A stretch of 64,000 nucleotides of DNA, taken from positions 1 through 64,000 of the forward strand of contig CALUIB010000004.1 in NCBI GenBank assembly GCA_944320595.1. The letters are read 5' to 3'. Of the stretch, positions 62,578-64,000 are shown in pieces (within the stretch, counting starts at the first letter, position 1; each line of letters begins with the position of its first letter). Below the pieces are notes generated by a model. The model saw only the letters and a program-made list of their open reading frames with translations. It was not told where the DNA came from and made no database searches. Position numbers and translations under genes: made by a program. This stretch comes from an uncultured Muribaculaceae bacterium (GTDB lineage Bacteria > Bacteroidota > Bacteroidia > Bacteroidales > Muribaculaceae).

Positions 62578-63561
62578 CTACAGGTTGCGGAGGATGAGCC
62601 TGTTGGCACGGTCAACTGTGGCTGCGTCTATCGAGGCGAGGTAGATTTGCGTGGTGGCCTCGTTGTCGTGCCCCATGCCTTCGCTTATCACCGACAGGGG
62701 GATGTGCTTGGAGCGGGCTATCGATGCCCACGAGTGGCGCGTGACATACATCGTGAGGCCGCCGCTCATGCCGGCCAGCACGGCCACTTGCTTGAGCTTG
62801 TTGTTCACAAGCCGCATGGCATTCTGGTATTGCAGGCGGTCGTTGCCGCCACCGGCGCGGATTATCGGCAGCAGGTAGCCCGTGCCAGTGTCGGCATACT
62901 TTTCGATGATGCACTGCATGCATCGTTCCCAGCGTATGTAGAGCAGCTGCCCCGTCTTGCGGCGGCGGTAGCATAGCACACCGCCTTGCAGGTCTGTCTT
63001 CTTCAGGTAGGCCATGTCGATGAACGACATGCCGCGCATGTAAAACGAAAACATGAACATATCGCGTGCGAAGTCGAGCGCGGGCCGCCCCGATAGGTCG
63101 AGCCTCTTTATCCTTTTTATATCCTCAACCGACACAGCCCTTTTCACCGTCTTGCATATACCTGTGTAAACGTGCCTGAATGGGAACTGCTGCTTGGCCA
63201 GCCCCTCATCGACGGCGCGGTTGTAGGCCGCACGCAGTATGCGCATATAAAACGACGTGGTGTTCATCGAAATCCCCTTTGCCTTCAGCCATGCCTCATA
63301 TTCCTGCATCATTACCGTGGTGAGCCGCTCTATCGACACGTCGCGGTAGCCGCGGAATGTCATAAAGCTTTTCAGTGCCGCGGCGTATGTCTCGGAGGTG
63401 CGTTCTTTCCCTAACCGCCGTAATTGGATAATCCTGTTGCACATGACTGCCATGAGCGACTTTTTCCTCCTCCTATTACTGCTATTCGTGCACCCCTCGT
63501 CGAGTTGCCCGGAAAGCATTTTTGCCAACTTGTTCTTTTGCAGAGTCAGTTTGTCTTTCAT
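62578..63561 (-). CDS. Tyrosine recombinase (integrase / DNA invertase type)
   Basis: 327 aa. The N-terminal SAM-like core-binding domain (about 55-140) has RTSETYAAALKSFMTFRGYR and LKAKGISMNTTSFYMRILRA. The catalytic domain (about 155-325) has Arg I in FSFYMRGMSFIDMAYLKKTD, Lys in RRRKTGQ, H-x-x-R in MYVTRHSWASIAR, His in EGMGHDNEATTQIYLASIDA and the nucleophile Tyr in that last phrase. This is the family that includes the Bacteroidales Tsr-type invertases. All catalytic residues are intact. It stands alone between the sigma operon and rbfA, with no element ends seen nearby; a candidate enzyme for the inverted repeats at 38.4 kb, though that link is only inference. Confidence 0.93.
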   Translation of the reverse strand: MKDKLTLQKNKLAKMLSGQLDEGCTNSSNRRRKKSLMAVMCNRIIQLRRLGKERTSETYAAALKSFMTFRGYRDVSIERLTTVMMQEYEAWLKAKGISMNTTSFYMRILRAAYNRAVDEGLAKQQFPFRHVYTGICKTVKRAVSVEDIKRIKRLDLSGRPALDFARDMFMFSFYMRGMSFIDMAYLKKTDLQGGVLCYRRRKTGQLLYIRWERCMQCIIEKYADTGTGYLLPIIRAGGGNDRLQYQNAMRLVNNKLKQVAVLAGMSGGLTMYVTRHSWASIARSKHIPLSVISEGMGHDNEATTQIYLASIDAATVDRANRLILRNL

Positions 63562-63641
63562 AATTCATTATTTTTTATCTCATTAAAGATAAAATTTGTA
63601 CGACAGCGTGGTGGACATGCGGCAACGGGGTATCAGCGAAA

Positions 63642-63673
63642 TTTGTGAATTGGCGTTATTATGGCTAATTTTG
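63642..63673 (+). promoter_or_regulatory. Promoter of rbfA
   Basis: TTTG (63642-63645), 20 nt, TAATTTTG (63666-63673): complete consensus, 31 nt before the start codon. Confidence 0.85.
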
Positions 63674-63704
63674 CACTGTTCACACAAAATAGATATTGCA
63701 CATT

Positions 63705-64000
63705 ATGGAATCGACTCGACAATCACGCATAGCAAGGCTCATACAGAAAGAATTGAGCGAAATATTCCGCTTGCAGACGGCAAAGCTCGGCAACGTGATA
63801 GTATCGGTGAGCGCGGTCAGGATTTCGCCCGACTTGAGCATAGCTCACGTTTACCTTAGCATATTCCCGTCGGCACAGGCTGCACAGCTGCTGCAAAACA
63901 TCACACGCAATGCAAAGACGGTGCGCTACGACCTGGCGCAGAAGGTGCGTTTCCAGTTGCGGAAAACGCCCGAATTGCTGTTCCACATCGACGACTCGCT
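63705..64000 (+). CDS. rbfA: Ribosome-binding factor A, N-terminal part (cut by window edge)
   Basis: The frame starts at ATG 63705 (MESTRQSRIARLIQKELSEI) and runs off the window. KLGNVIVSVSAVRISPDLSI, AHVYLSIFPS and KTVRYDLAQKVRFQLRKTPE LLFHIDDS follow the RbfA KH-like fold. RbfA binds the 30S precursor and assists 16S 5'-end maturation, especially in the cold. About 98 of the usual ~110-120 residues are visible. Confidence 0.95.
   Translation, partial: MESTRQSRIARLIQKELSEIFRLQTAKLGNVIVSVSAVRISPDLSIAHVYLSIFPSAQAAQLLQNITRNAKTVRYDLAQKVRFQLRKTPELLFHIDDS

Overview
The window looks like a chromosomal segment of a Bacteroidales bacterium. Evidence: repeated matches to the Bacteroidetes sigma-factor promoter (TTTG, 19-20 nt, TAnnTTTG), weak Shine-Dalgarno usage, TonB-dependent receptors with partner lipoproteins, a DUF4988 collagen-like lipoprotein, NigD-like and DUF4249 lipoproteins, type IX secretion C-terminal tails, and a SufBCDS cluster without SufE. 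The GC content, the gene set and a dispersed repeat with a conserved frame around LNLGVR..V.AEP make Muribaculaceae my best guess; that family-level call is inference.

Layout. 1-8 kb: 3' end of an AAA-ATPase/PD-(D/E)XK gene, metH, a beheaded ABC-transporter NBD, an outer-membrane beta-barrel and an AraC regulator. 8-13.5 kb: tRNA-Ser(GGA), mgtE and rsmA on the minus strand, facing a flippase-like membrane protein operon on the plus strand. 13.5-19.4 kb: a giant FG-GAP/VCBS type IX-secreted protein with a small HTH protein upstream. 19.7-25.8 kb: cvpA-sufB-sufC-sufD-sufS for Fe-S cluster assembly, interrupted between sufB and sufC by a DNA-methyltransferase remnant. 25.8-30.5 kb: tandem near-identical AAA-ATPase/nuclease genes, an AraC regulator and a decayed DUF4143 ATPase. 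30.6-35.2 kb: an envelope operon (coaX, beta-barrel, lptC, nitroreductase) and a divIC/ftsB-like gene. 35.4-43.4 kb: surface proteins flanking a 358-bp segment bounded by perfect 26-bp inverted repeats, a candidate invertible promoter.

43.4-54.4 kb: mscL, gap (GAPDH), a small membrane protein, an acyl-CoA synthetase with its XRE/cupin regulator, a GLUG/Big_2 secreted protein, an AT-richer P-loop gene preceded by a roughly 400-nt structured leader, a TPR membrane protein and a MATE pump. 54.5-58.5 kb: a compact operon tcdA-lolD-nigD-like-DUF3467-cysS. 58.5-64 kb: face-to-face promoters for a small unknown gene and a large RluA-type pseudouridine synthase, an ECF sigma/DUF6249 operon, a tyrosine recombinase of the Bacteroidales invertase/integrase type, and the start of rbfA.

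The most interesting items are the candidate inverton at 38.4-38.75 kb, the structured leader plus P-loop gene at 51.0-52.0 kb, the sharply localised divergence between the tandem ATPases, and the dispersed repeats. Everything here was read by eye; no searches or folding programs were run.
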